A stretch of 7,098 nucleotides of DNA from JBEGTT01 sp041179245 (GCA_041179245.1 JBEGTT010000223.1:1-7098); one strand, 5' to 3'. Shown: positions 1-6,587, counted from the first letter of the stretch. The notes: generated by a model not told the origin, from the sequence alone. A program made the numbers and translations.

Positions 1-295
1 CGACGAAGCACTGCGTGAAGTGGCCATAGACATAGCTGAAGGCGCTGACATGGTGATGGTCAAGCCAGGCATGCCGTATTTGGATATTGTTCGCCGCGTC
101 AAAGACGAGTTCAAAGTGCCAACCTTTGCCTACCAAGTCAGTGGTGAATACGCCATGCTCAAAGCGGCAGCTCAAAACGGCTGGTTAAATGAGCAAGCCT
201 GTGTGCTGGAAAGCTTGTTGTCTTTCAAGCGCGCCGGGGCTGATGGGATTCTGACGTATTTCGCGTTGGATGCTGCGGAGTGGCTTAAAGCTTAA
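1..295 (+). CDS. hemB: HemB, delta-aminolevulinic acid dehydratase (porphobilinogen synthase), C-terminal part
   Basis: This is the 3' end of hemB; the first complete codon is at position 2 and the gene starts before the window. The enzyme condenses two 5-aminolevulinate molecules into porphobilinogen, the second committed step of cytoplasmic haem synthesis. The visible 97 residues contain the segment MVMVKPGMPYLD, whose lysine (codon 62-64) corresponds to the Schiff-base lysine of the family. They also contain the conserved YQVSGEYAM block, the LESL..FKRAGADGILTYFA block and the usual short tail. The wording is closest to Pseudomonas-type HemB as I remember it (EGADMVMVKPGMPYLDIVRRVKDEF). 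The TAA stop at 293-295 overlaps the stop of the convergent slmA. No terminator hairpin is seen after it. Identification is very secure; only the missing N-terminus is uncertain. Confidence 0.97.
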   Translation, partial: DEALREVAIDIAEGADMVMVKPGMPYLDIVRRVKDEFKVPTFAYQVSGEYAMLKAAAQNGWLNEQACVLESLLSFKRAGADGILTYFALDAAEWLKA

Positions 296-876
296 GCAAA
301 TACGCCTGTCAGCAGCGGCCATTGCTGCGCCCAGTTGGCGGTGGGCGGGCGAGTAAAGCCGCTGCGGGCGAACTGTTCCCATCGACCAACAATGTAGCAG
401 CGCAGGATATTGGCAGCAGAGTTGACGTCACTTTCGGCTGGAATTAAGTCTGCGCTGGCCGCGATGCGAAGAGACTGTTTCAGTGCGGCTTCAATTTTGT
501 CGAGTAGGGCGCTGATGCGGGTTTGAAGACGTTCGTTTTCATTGACTAGTGCATCACCAATCAATACGCGAGTCATACCTCGGTTGGTTTCTGCGAACTG
601 AAGCAATAAGCGGAGAGTGGCCTCTGTTTGGCGCAAGCCGTTGAGTTCCTCGGTGTTGATCCGGTTAATCAAGCTAAACAGGCTTGATTCGATAAATTCA
701 ATCAATCCTTCGAACATCTGAGCTTTACTGGCGAAGTGGCGGTAGAGCGCCGCTTCTGAGCAATCCAATTTGGCAGCTAGGGCTGCCGTCGTGATTTTTT
801 CACCTTTAGGAGTTTCCAGCATGCCCGCCAAGGTTTGGAGGATTTGCAGTTTTCGTTCGCCGGGTTGGGTTCTCAT
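292..876 (-). CDS. slmA: SlmA, nucleoid-occlusion factor (TetR-type fold)
   Basis: A 194-residue TetR-family protein that matches SlmA along its length (E. coli SlmA is 198 residues). SlmA binds specific chromosomal sites and, when bound, disrupts FtsZ polymers so that the septum does not close over the nucleoid. Visible landmarks are the helix-turn-helix at residues 28-51 (ITTAALAAKLDCSEAALYRHF), then GLIEFIESSLF at 57-67. In E. coli the region equivalent to the latter includes residues contacting FtsZ. GMTRVLIGDAL follows at 100-110 and the terminal WPLL at 186-189. Compared with E. coli there are about three extra residues just after the FIE segment, a form I recall from Pseudomonas homologues. 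The ATG has a weak AAGAAG ribosome site 5 bases upstream. The gene lies 26 bases after the response regulator gene on the same strand and probably shares its transcript. Its stop overlaps that of hemB by 4 bases. Confidence 0.93.
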   Translation of the reverse strand: MRTQPGERKLQILQTLAGMLETPKGEKITTAALAAKLDCSEAALYRHFASKAQMFEGLIEFIESSLFSLINRINTEELNGLRQTEATLRLLLQFAETNRGMTRVLIGDALVNENERLQTRISALLDKIEAALKQSLRIAASADLIPAESDVNSAANILRCYIVGRWEQFARSGFTRPPTANWAQQWPLLTGVFA

Positions 877-902
877 GTCAGCTTCTTGAGTGAATATAAA
901 GG

Positions 903-2030
903 TTAGCTTGCAGCCAGTTTTTCTAATTTGACAGCCATGGCTTCGAGGTCGCCAACAATGGCCAAGCTTTGGTCTTGATTAACAACCATCTTTTCCATAT
1001 AGGTGTGAGCGAGATTGGTAATGAAATCTTCTTGATTTTGGCTTAACCCTAGGTGCACATAAGACTTCAATAGCTGTTCCTGATACGCAATCATCACTTG
1101 TGTAAGTTCGAAGCAGTTTCGTCGGTAATTGGCTTGTACTTTATCCAAGGCGCCATGAACTTGAGGTAGAGCATCTTCGATGCCTTGTTGTCGGCGACGG
1201 TTGGCGATGTCAATTTCAATGGTTTGTAGGCGCGCAGCAGCACCTTCAGCCAGAATGGCCACGTTGTCCCGAATGCGCCCGCAACGGTCAGCATCTTCAA
1301 TGGGCATGTTGTTAACCATCAACGTGATACCACCGTAGTTAAAAACGCAGCGAGTTTTGAACTGAAATATCCGTCCAGAGTTGCGGACATGGTTCAGGAC
1401 AGAAGCTTCCAGTGGGTTATACAAACCATTGTGGCTGACAGAAATCTCTTGTTTGTCAAGGCGAACTTGAACGGCACCCTGCAGTTGGTATTGATCCAAG
1501 GATTCAAGGATTGTGTTGGAAAGATCAAGGGCCGAATTGCAACTAAACGACTTGCTGAGGAACTGAAGTACGGTGCCAAGTTCCCCCATGCTCGTCATTG
1601 CGGACATCGCAGCATCGCGAGCGAAACTGGCTTGTTCCGATATAGCCGCCTTTTCACTCAGGTGTTGTTCGGTAATGCTGACTTTGCGGCGTAATTCTGC
1701 GGGCTCAAAGGGTTTGAGGACAAAGTCACTGCCTCCCGCTTCGTAACACGCCAAGCGAGTATCAATGTCATCGCTAGCTGAAATAAACAGAATAGGGATG
1801 TTGTCTGTTTCGAGGTCGGCCTTTATATGGCGGCATAATTCGAAACCATCCATCTCTGGCATGCTGACATCCAACAGAAGCATGCTGGGGCGTACTGACT
1901 GAATTCGGTCGATGCACCTTTTTGCACTTGTGAATGTTTCAACGGTGAAGTCCTCCGACAAAACGCTTTGAATTATTTCCAGAATGATAGGGTCATCATC
2001 AACGACAAAAACAAGGAAATCACTACTCAC
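903..2030 (-). CDS. Response regulator: CheY-like receiver plus GAF-like and helical C-terminal region, no known output domain
   Basis: The N-terminal ~120 residues are a complete receiver domain with all phosphorylation residues, numbered from the GTG start: acidic cluster D11-D13, phospho-acceptor D54 (MLLLDVSMPEMDG), S84 and K106 (FVLKPF). About 30 helical residues follow. Residues ~150-265 (from MGELGTVLQFL to the ILAEGAAARLQ helix) look like a GAF-type fold by pattern only; this is inference. The last ~100 residues (from RRRQQGIEDAL) look wholly alpha-helical. There is no DNA-binding, GGDEF, EAL, HD-GYP or kinase motif, so output is probably through protein contacts. No membrane segment or signal peptide is seen. 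Start choice: a TTG at 2042 extends the frame by four codons, but GTG at 2030 has GGAG six bases upstream, so 375 residues is preferred. No histidine kinase gene lies in the window. slmA follows after 26 bases. Family recognition is good; function is unknown. Confidence 0.85.
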   Translation of the reverse strand: MSSDFLVFVVDDDPIILEIIQSVLSEDFTVETFTSAKRCIDRIQSVRPSMLLLDVSMPEMDGFELCRHIKADLETDNIPILFISASDDIDTRLACYEAGGSDFVLKPFEPAELRRKVSITEQHLSEKAAISEQASFARDAAMSAMTSMGELGTVLQFLSKSFSCNSALDLSNTILESLDQYQLQGAVQVRLDKQEISVSHNGLYNPLEASVLNHVRNSGRIFQFKTRCVFNYGGITLMVNNMPIEDADRCGRIRDNVAILAEGAAARLQTIEIDIANRRRQQGIEDALPQVHGALDKVQANYRRNCFELTQVMIAYQEQLLKSYVHLGLSQNQEDFITNLAHTYMEKMVVNQDQSLAIVGDLEAMAVKLEKLAAS

Positions 2031-2036
2031 GGTTTG

Positions 2037-2042
2037 CTCCAA
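2037..2042 (-). promoter_or_regulatory. Ribosome binding site deciding the response regulator start
   Basis: On the minus strand this reads TTGGAG, followed by six bases and then GTG at 2030-2028. The GGAG core and spacing are near ideal for the GTG. The upstream TTG at 2042, which would give a 379-residue protein, lies within this element and has only AGGGAC about three bases before it. I therefore infer initiation at the GTG. Confidence 0.55.
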
Positions 2043-2049
2043 GTCCCTA

Positions 2050-2073
2050 AAAGCGGGTGATGATAAACGCTTT
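2050..2073. repeat. Short inverted repeat in the response regulator/nadK divergent spacer
   Basis: AAAGCG at 2050-2055 is matched by CGCTTT at 2068-2073, perfect 6-base arms around a 12-base centre. It lies in the 70-base spacer between the divergent starts, nearer the response regulator, and would fall in that gene's promoter or 5' leader. It could be an operator for a dimeric repressor or chance; the centre is not palindromic and no regulator is identified. Confidence 0.3.
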
Positions 2074-2096
2074 GGGCTGCATCTGCGTGAAGGTTG

Positions 2097-2105
2097 TGCT
2101 TAAAT
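2097..2105 (+). promoter_or_regulatory. Possible extended -10 element just upstream of nadK
   Basis: TGC followed by TTAAAT (hexamer at 2100-2105, four of six matches to TATAAT, with a TG in the extended -10 position). No good -35 is found 16-18 bases upstream. Transcription from here would begin at about 2112-2113, at the nadK ATG itself, giving a leaderless message. This agrees with the lack of a ribosome binding site before that ATG but is weak evidence by itself. Confidence 0.3.
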
Positions 2106-2112
2106 CTACACC

Positions 2113-3024
2113 ATGAATCCAGCTTTCAACTCTCTGCGTGCACCGCGCACGATTGCCTTGGTCGGCAAATATCATTCGCCCGAAATTGCTGAATCAATAT
2201 GCCATCTTGCTGAGTATCTTCGCTTACGAGGGGTTTCTGTATTTGTTGAACGAGAGACCTCTGAAAATATGGGGCGACGCGAGCACCCGTGGTGGGTGGT
2301 TTGTGGGTTCAACGACATTGGTGCACATGCTGACTTGGCTATCGTTTTGGGTGGCGATGGAACCATGCTTAATGCCGCGCGTCGTCTCTCGCGCTACAAG
2401 GTTCCTCTGGTTGGAGTGAACCAAGGGCGCTTGGGTTTTATGACCGATATTGCTCGTGAAGACATGTTGTCCTGCATGGATGACTTGCTGGACGGTCGCT
2501 TCACACCAGAAACCCGTATGCTGCTGGATGCTGAAGTGGTACGGGATGGTCGAGAAATTGCCGAAAATCTCGCCCTAAACGATATCGTTGTAGACAAGGG
2601 GGCGATAGGCCGGATGATCGAATTTGAACTGTTTATTGATGGTGAGTTCATCTATAACGTTCGGTCTGACGGTCTGATTGTGTCAACTCCGACAGGTTCC
2701 ACTGCTTACTCTCTGTCTTCTGGCGGGCCAATTCTGCATCCGGGAATGGCCGGTATTTGTTTGGTGCCCCTGTGTCCTCACGCGCTAACCAATCGCCCGC
2801 TGATTGTGAAAGATACGGCTGAAATTGAGCTTCGGGTAACCCATGCTGACGACCCTCGAATTCACTTTGATGGTCAGGTAACGATAGATTTGCAAAAAGG
2901 GGATGCGGTTCGTCTTCGGCGCTCTGAATATGCAATTTGTTTTTTGCATCCGCCTGGATACAGCTATTTTTCTATGTTGCGACAGAAACTTCATTGGAGT
3001 GCCCGCCCACGCGGGATTAACTAA
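2113..3024 (+). CDS. nadK: NadK, NAD kinase
   Basis: A 303-residue ATP-dependent NAD kinase that phosphorylates NAD to NADP in the cytoplasm. Length agrees with the family (E. coli 292). Motifs in order: GGDGT at residues 80-84, with the catalytic aspartate D82; GVNQGRLGFMTD at 101-112; ND at 156-157; IEFELFIDGEF in the middle; and the NAD-binding block SDGLIVSTPTGSTAYSLSSGGPI at about 185-207. The C-terminus retains HFDGQ (251-255) and the HPPGYSYFSMLRQKLHW segment typical of gammaproteobacterial NadK. ATG 2113 is chosen because the following residues align with the usual N-terminus; no Shine-Dalgarno sequence is visible within 15 bases of it. recN starts 3 bases after the stop, as expected for the conserved nadK-recN pair, so the two are very likely co-transcribed and translationally coupled. 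Confidence 0.97.
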   Translation: MNPAFNSLRAPRTIALVGKYHSPEIAESICHLAEYLRLRGVSVFVERETSENMGRREHPWWVVCGFNDIGAHADLAIVLGGDGTMLNAARRLSRYKVPLVGVNQGRLGFMTDIAREDMLSCMDDLLDGRFTPETRMLLDAEVVRDGREIAENLALNDIVVDKGAIGRMIEFELFIDGEFIYNVRSDGLIVSTPTGSTAYSLSSGGPILHPGMAGICLVPLCPHALTNRPLIVKDTAEIELRVTHADDPRIHFDGQVTIDLQKGDAVRLRRSEYAICFLHPPGYSYFSMLRQKLHWSARPRGIN

Positions 3025-3027
3025 ATC

Positions 3028-4686
3028 ATGCTGCAACAACTGACTATTCGCGATTTTGTGATTGTTGACCAACTGGACTGTTCGTTCAGTAAAGGTTTTG
3101 GCGTACTAACAGGGGAGACTGGGGCGGGGAAATCGATTCTGATTGACGCGCTGACGATGGCGTTGGGCGAACGAGCCGATGCCGGAGTGGTTCGACATGG
3201 CTGTGAAAAAGCAGACATCGTGGCTGAGTTTTCCGTTTCTGATCTGCCAGAGGTAATGCAATGGTTGGTCGGCAATGATCTGGAAAGTGATGGCGTTTTG
3301 TTATTGCGGCGGGTGATTGAGAAAACAGGACGCTCCCGAGCCTACATCAATGGTTCGCCTGCAACGGCTCTGCAACTGAAGGATGTGGGCGAATATTTGT
3401 TGGATGTTCATGGGCAACATGCCCATCAATCCTTGCTGCGTTCCGACGCACAGCGTCAGTTGTTAGACGCGCATGGCGGCGTAACCGGGTTGGCTAAGGA
3501 CGTTTCACAAGTCTGGAAAACCTTGCAACAGCATCGGCAGGCATTACGGGAAGCAGAAGTTGGCAGTGAAGCCTTGTTGCGAGAGCGAGATCAGTTGGTC
3601 TGGCAGGTAGAGGAATTGTCGTCCTTAGGTTTGCAGGCGGGTGAGTGGGATAACCTGCAGCTTGAACATCAGCGTTTGGCGCATGCAGCTAGTCTGGTCG
3701 ATGGGGCTCGTTTTGCTTTGGATATTTTGTCGGAAGGCGACAGTACTAGTTTAGGGCTGTTGGATTCGGCCTATAGCCGGCTGGAAGAATTGGCTGCGAT
3801 TGATCCCATGCTGGAGGCGGCGGTGAGTTTATTGGCTTCGGCAAGGGTCGAAGTGGAAGAGGCGGTCAGCCAGCTTCGTCGTTATGGGGACAAAGTCGAG
3901 CAAGACCCTGAACGTTTGGCTGCGATGGAGCGGCGTATGGATGCGGTAATGAGCTGTGCTCGCAAGTACCGTGTTGCACCTGAGCAATTGCCCACCTTAC
4001 TTCAAGAGTCGCGGGAAGGATTAGAACGCCTGAGTGAGGCGGTGGATACCGCACATTTGTTAGCGCTGATTGACCTAAGCACCAAAGAATTTCAGGCGAA
4101 AGCCAAGTTGTTATCGGCTAAACGTAGTGAAACAGCGGCGAGTTTGGGGGATACCGTTACCAAGTTGATGGGAGAGCTGGCATTAGGACGAGGCGTATTT
4201 GAGGTTGCCCTGTTGCCAAATGCCGAGGGCGGCCCCACTGGATTTGAGCAAGTTGAATTTCGCGTCGGAGGTTTGGCTGGGGGCGAGCCAAAACCTATGG
4301 CTAAAGTGGTTTCAGGTGGTGAATTGTCTCGGATTAGCCTTGCCTTGCAAGTGGTGACATCGCGTTCAGCCAGCGTGCCAACGATGATTTTTGACGAAGT
4401 TGATGTGGGTATTGGTGGGGGAGTGGCTGAAATTGTCGGGCGTATGCTGCGTTCGCTCGGGGAAGAACGGCAGGTTTTGTGTGTTACACACTTGCCTCAG
4501 GTAGCGGCCAAAGCTAATTGGCAGTGGCAGGTATCCAAATCAGCGGATGCCGAAGGTGCGGTCACTAGCTGTATTGACGTGCTGGATAAGTCTGGGCGAA
4601 TTGAAGAAGTGGCGCGAATGCTTGGCGGTGTTGAGTTGACCGAAACCACTCGCCTACACGCGAGCGAGCTACTCGGCTTCGTTTAG
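3028..4686 (+). CDS. recN: RecN, DNA repair ATPase (SMC-like)
   Basis: A 552-residue RecN, matching the usual length of about 550. RecN is an SMC-like ATPase that acts early in recombinational repair of double-strand breaks. Motifs in order: N-terminal MLQQLTIRDFVIVD; Walker A GETGAGKS at residues 29-36; the RecN-characteristic LLDVHGQHAHQSLL at about 124-137; a glutamate- and leucine-rich coiled-coil region from about 155 to 380; ABC signature VSGGELSR at 428-435; Walker B TMIFDEVDVGIGGG at 452-465, with D456 and E457; and the switch histidine H488 in VTHLPQVAA. All catalytic residues are present, so the gene looks intact. There is no strong ribosome site (GGGA about 11 bases upstream), which fits coupling to nadK three bases before. 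I see no LexA box in the short gap; SOS control, if any, would lie upstream of nadK. The TAG stop overlaps the stop of the convergent fur. Confidence 0.97.
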   Translation: MLQQLTIRDFVIVDQLDCSFSKGFGVLTGETGAGKSILIDALTMALGERADAGVVRHGCEKADIVAEFSVSDLPEVMQWLVGNDLESDGVLLLRRVIEKTGRSRAYINGSPATALQLKDVGEYLLDVHGQHAHQSLLRSDAQRQLLDAHGGVTGLAKDVSQVWKTLQQHRQALREAEVGSEALLRERDQLVWQVEELSSLGLQAGEWDNLQLEHQRLAHAASLVDGARFALDILSEGDSTSLGLLDSAYSRLEELAAIDPMLEAAVSLLASARVEVEEAVSQLRRYGDKVEQDPERLAAMERRMDAVMSCARKYRVAPEQLPTLLQESREGLERLSEAVDTAHLLALIDLSTKEFQAKAKLLSAKRSETAASLGDTVTKLMGELALGRGVFEVALLPNAEGGPTGFEQVEFRVGGLAGGEPKPMAKVVSGGELSRISLALQVVTSRSASVPTMIFDEVDVGIGGGVAEIVGRMLRSLGEERQVLCVTHLPQVAAKANWQWQVSKSADAEGAVTSCIDVLDKSGRIEEVARMLGGVELTETTRLHASELLGFV

Positions 4687-5111
4687 CTTCGATTTTGACA
4701 ATTCTCTTTGGCGCAGTGTCCATACAGATACAGCGCATGTTCCTCAATCTTGAAGCCGCGTTCAGTGGCAATGGCTTCTTGGAGGCGTTCGATTTCTGAA
4801 TCGTAAAACTCCTCTACACACCCGCAGTCCAAGCAAACCAGATGGTCGTGGTGGTGGCCTTCGTTAATCTCGAAGACGGATTTTCCAGAGTCAAAATTGT
4901 GTCGGTCAAGCAGGCCTGCTTGCTGAAACTGAGTAAGCACCCGGTAAACCGTGGCTAGACCAATATCAATATTTTCTGCGAGTAAGAGACGGTAAACATC
5001 TTCGGCTGTCATGTGCCGAACGTTGCCGCGCTGGAATAACTCCAGAATTTTCATGCGTGGATGGGTGACCTTTAATCCGCGGTCTTTTAGTTCATTTGGC
5101 TTTGGTGGCAT
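4683..5111 (-). CDS. fur: Fur, ferric uptake regulator
   Basis: A 142-residue Fur protein, the dimeric Fe(II)-dependent repressor of iron-uptake genes. The N-terminal winged helix includes GLKVTHPRMKILELF (12-26), H33 and the recognition region GLATVYRVLTQFQQAGLL (51-68). The metal-binding hinge carries the HHHDH cluster at 86-90. Two cysteine pairs are present, C93/C96 (with an extra C98) and C133/C138, as in E. coli Fur; as I recall, Pseudomonas aeruginosa Fur lacks this full set. The protein ends in YLYGHCAKENCQNRS, a shorter tail than the histidine-rich E. coli one. The ribosome site is weak. It converges on recN with a 4-base stop overlap and is divergent from bamE, the recN-fur-bamE/omlA order known from Pseudomonas. 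I see no convincing 19-base Fur box before it. Confidence 0.97.
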   Translation of the reverse strand: MPPKPNELKDRGLKVTHPRMKILELFQRGNVRHMTAEDVYRLLLAENIDIGLATVYRVLTQFQQAGLLDRHNFDSGKSVFEINEGHHHDHLVCLDCGCVEEFYDSEIERLQEAIATERGFKIEEHALYLYGHCAKENCQNRS

Positions 5112-5146
5112 AGATGGCTACTGAGAGGCTTAAATTTGATTTCCGG

Positions 5147-5152
5147 TATGAT
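5147..5152 (+). promoter_or_regulatory. Candidate -10 element of the bamE promoter
   Basis: TATGAT, five of six to the consensus, placing transcription start near 5159 and giving a leader of about 25 bases before the bamE ATG. No recognisable -35 hexamer lies 16-18 bases upstream. The leader before the bamE ATG (GACCAATCCCTTT) has no purine-rich ribosome site. Confidence 0.35.
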
Positions 5153-5176
5153 ATAGGCCTCTTGTTATCAGACCAA
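5148..5176 (-). promoter_or_regulatory. Candidate fur promoter
   Basis: On the minus strand TTGGTC (5176-5171), a 17-base spacer and TATCAT (5153-5148, five of six to TATAAT). The predicted start is near 5141, about 30 bases before the fur ATG. The -35 is poor (three of six). The -10 occupies the same bases as the candidate bamE -10 on the other strand. Confidence 0.4.
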
Positions 5177-5183
5177 TCCCTTT

Positions 5184-5663
5184 ATGTCTTTCCTCAAAAA
5201 ATTAGTAGTGGCCATCCTCGGGTCGGGGTTGGTGGCATGTTCAGGTGCGCCTCGGTTGATTACTGAGTACCGTATTGATGTCCAGCAGGGCAATGTACTG
5301 TCACAGGAAATGGTGACTCAACTGCGCCCAGGCCTATCCATGGATCAGGTGCGTTACGTTCTGGGGTCGCCTGTTTTAACCGATGTGTTTCATGCGAACC
5401 GTTGGGATTACGTTTATCGCTTGCAGAGGGGACTTGAGTCACAGCCTATCCTGCGCCGTTTTTCGGTGTTTTTTAATGAAGCTGGTGTGTTGGACCATGT
5501 AGAGGGTGATCTGGATGTGGCCACTAAGGCTGATTTAGAAGTGGCGCCAAATCGTGTCCAACTGATTGAACTGGGCTCATTGCCAGAAGGTGCTGAAGCA
5601 CCTAAAGCATCCTATGTCGAAAAAGGCTGGTGGTCTCGCACCAAGGAAACGTTAGGGTTTTAA
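5184..5663 (+). CDS. bamE: BamE (SmpA/OmlA), outer-membrane assembly lipoprotein
   Basis: A 159-residue lipoprotein of the BAM complex, which folds beta-barrel proteins into the outer membrane; BamE stabilises the BamA-BamD interaction. Residues 1-18 are a lipoprotein signal peptide (basic FLKK, hydrophobic VVAILGSG) with lipobox LVAC and lipidated C19. The residue after it is serine, consistent with outer-membrane sorting. The family core follows: YRIDVQQGNVLSQEMV (29-44), LRPGLSMDQVRYVLGSPVLTDVF (47-69) and NRWDYVYRL (72-80). The protein is longer than E. coli BamE (113 residues), with about 50 extra residues after the core that are acidic and then end in GWWSRTKETLGF; extended forms are known in OmlA-type homologues. 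It is divergent from fur, and dapB follows after 54 bases with no visible terminator. No clear ribosome site precedes the ATG. Confidence 0.94.
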   Translation: MSFLKKLVVAILGSGLVACSGAPRLITEYRIDVQQGNVLSQEMVTQLRPGLSMDQVRYVLGSPVLTDVFHANRWDYVYRLQRGLESQPILRRFSVFFNEAGVLDHVEGDLDVATKADLEVAPNRVQLIELGSLPEGAEAPKASYVEKGWWSRTKETLGF

Positions 5664-5717
5664 TCTCCAGTTGAGTTGTATCGGCTGGGTCAAATAAGCG
5701 CGTTGGAGAAAGATTGA

Positions 5718-6530
5718 ATGGAAACGAAGTTGCGGATTGGTGTGGTCGGAGCGTCGGGCCGAATGGGGCGGATGCTGATTGAGGCCGTATTGAAAGACGA
5801 AGGCGCAGAATTGGGTGCGGCTTTTGATTTGCCCAATAGTTCGGCAATAGGCAAGTCGGCGGGCGAGTTGGTGGGGCTGCCATGCGATACGTTAGTCACT
5901 TCGGATTTAGATGTCGGCCTGAAACTCTGTGATTGCTTGATTGACTTCACTCGTCCAGAAGGAACTTTGCTGCATTTGGCGCGTTGTCGTGCCAATGGGG
6001 TGGCGATGGTGATTGGTACAACGGGTTTTGATGCTGAAGGAAAACAGGCGATTGCCGATGCGGCTAAAGATATTCCTGTGGTGTTTGCCCCGAATATGGC
6101 GGTTGGTGTGAATGTGGTGTTTAAGCTGCTTGAACAAGCGGCAAAAATTCTGAATCAAGGTTACGACATCGAAATCGTCGAAGCTCACCACCGTATGAAA
6201 ATTGATGCGCCTTCCGGCACAGCTTTGCGCATGGGTGAAGTAGTGGCTGCTGGCGTGGGGCGTTCGCTGGAAGAGTGTGCAGTCTATGGCCGTGAAGGCG
6301 TTACCGGCGAGCGTGATCCATCGACGATTGGTTTTGCTACTGTTCGTGGTGGCGATATTGTCGGGGACCACACGGTGATGTTCTGTGGCTTGGGTGAGCG
6401 TGTTGAAGTGACGCATAAAGCCAGTAGCCGTATGCCTTACGCACTGGGAAGCGTTCGTGCCGCGCATTTCTTGTCCGGTCGCAAATCTGGTTTGTTTGAC
6501 ATGCAAGATGTTCTGGATTTGCGCGCTTAA
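5718..6530 (+). CDS. dapB: DapB, 4-hydroxy-tetrahydrodipicolinate reductase
   Basis: A 270-residue enzyme that reduces 4-hydroxy-tetrahydrodipicolinate with NAD(P)H in the lysine/diaminopimelate pathway, needed for peptidoglycan and lysine. Length matches the family (E. coli 273). The Rossmann motif GVVGASGRMG is at residues 8-17. DFTRPEGTL (76-84), IGTTGF (99-104) and APNMAVGVNV (124-133) follow. The catalytic and substrate-binding block EAHHRMKIDAPSGTAL lies at 155-170, containing H157 and K161, the equivalents of the E. coli catalytic histidine and lysine. The C-terminal SGLFDMQDVL is also typical. GGAG at 5705-5708, nine bases before the ATG, is the likely ribosome site. The following carA is a common neighbour; in Pseudomonas dnaJ normally precedes dapB, whereas here bamE does. 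A long open frame on the opposite strand is a shadow. Confidence 0.97.
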   Translation: METKLRIGVVGASGRMGRMLIEAVLKDEGAELGAAFDLPNSSAIGKSAGELVGLPCDTLVTSDLDVGLKLCDCLIDFTRPEGTLLHLARCRANGVAMVIGTTGFDAEGKQAIADAAKDIPVVFAPNMAVGVNVVFKLLEQAAKILNQGYDIEIVEAHHRMKIDAPSGTALRMGEVVAAGVGRSLEECAVYGREGVTGERDPSTIGFATVRGGDIVGDHTVMFCGLGERVEVTHKASSRMPYALGSVRAAHFLSGRKSGLFDMQDVLDLRA

Positions 6531-6587
6531 TTCATTGAATTAAAAGTGATAAGTTGTATTTCTGAGATGGCTTCAAGTGGCTGAGAT

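Noticed and set aside
1389..1694. A 101-residue plus-strand open frame within the response regulator gene
   Set aside because: It is antisense to a gene with clear domain structure, has no recognisable family or ribosome site, and looks like a shadow frame.
2019..2030. A partial match (9 of 12) to the SlmA binding site GTGAGTACTCAC near the start of the response regulator
   Set aside because: A match of this quality is expected a few times by chance in 7 kb, and the left half-site is poor.
2648..3072. Minus-strand open frames across the nadK end and recN start
   Set aside because: They overlap conserved motifs of nadK and recN on the other strand and show no independent coding evidence.
5150..5169. 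A Fur box controlling fur itself
   Set aside because: GATA...TATC ends are 20 rather than 19 bases apart and the internal hexamers do not fit the consensus.
5664..5717. A separate dapB promoter or bamE terminator in the 54-base gap
   Set aside because: TTGAGT at 5671 has no acceptable -10 at 16-18 bases, and no hairpin with a T run is present; the gap shows only the dapB ribosome site.
5907..6506. A 199-residue open frame on the minus strand opposite dapB
   Set aside because: It lies wholly inside the well-conserved dapB gene, the protein resembles nothing I know and is histidine/threonine-rich as expected for antisense of a coding frame, and no ribosome site is evident.
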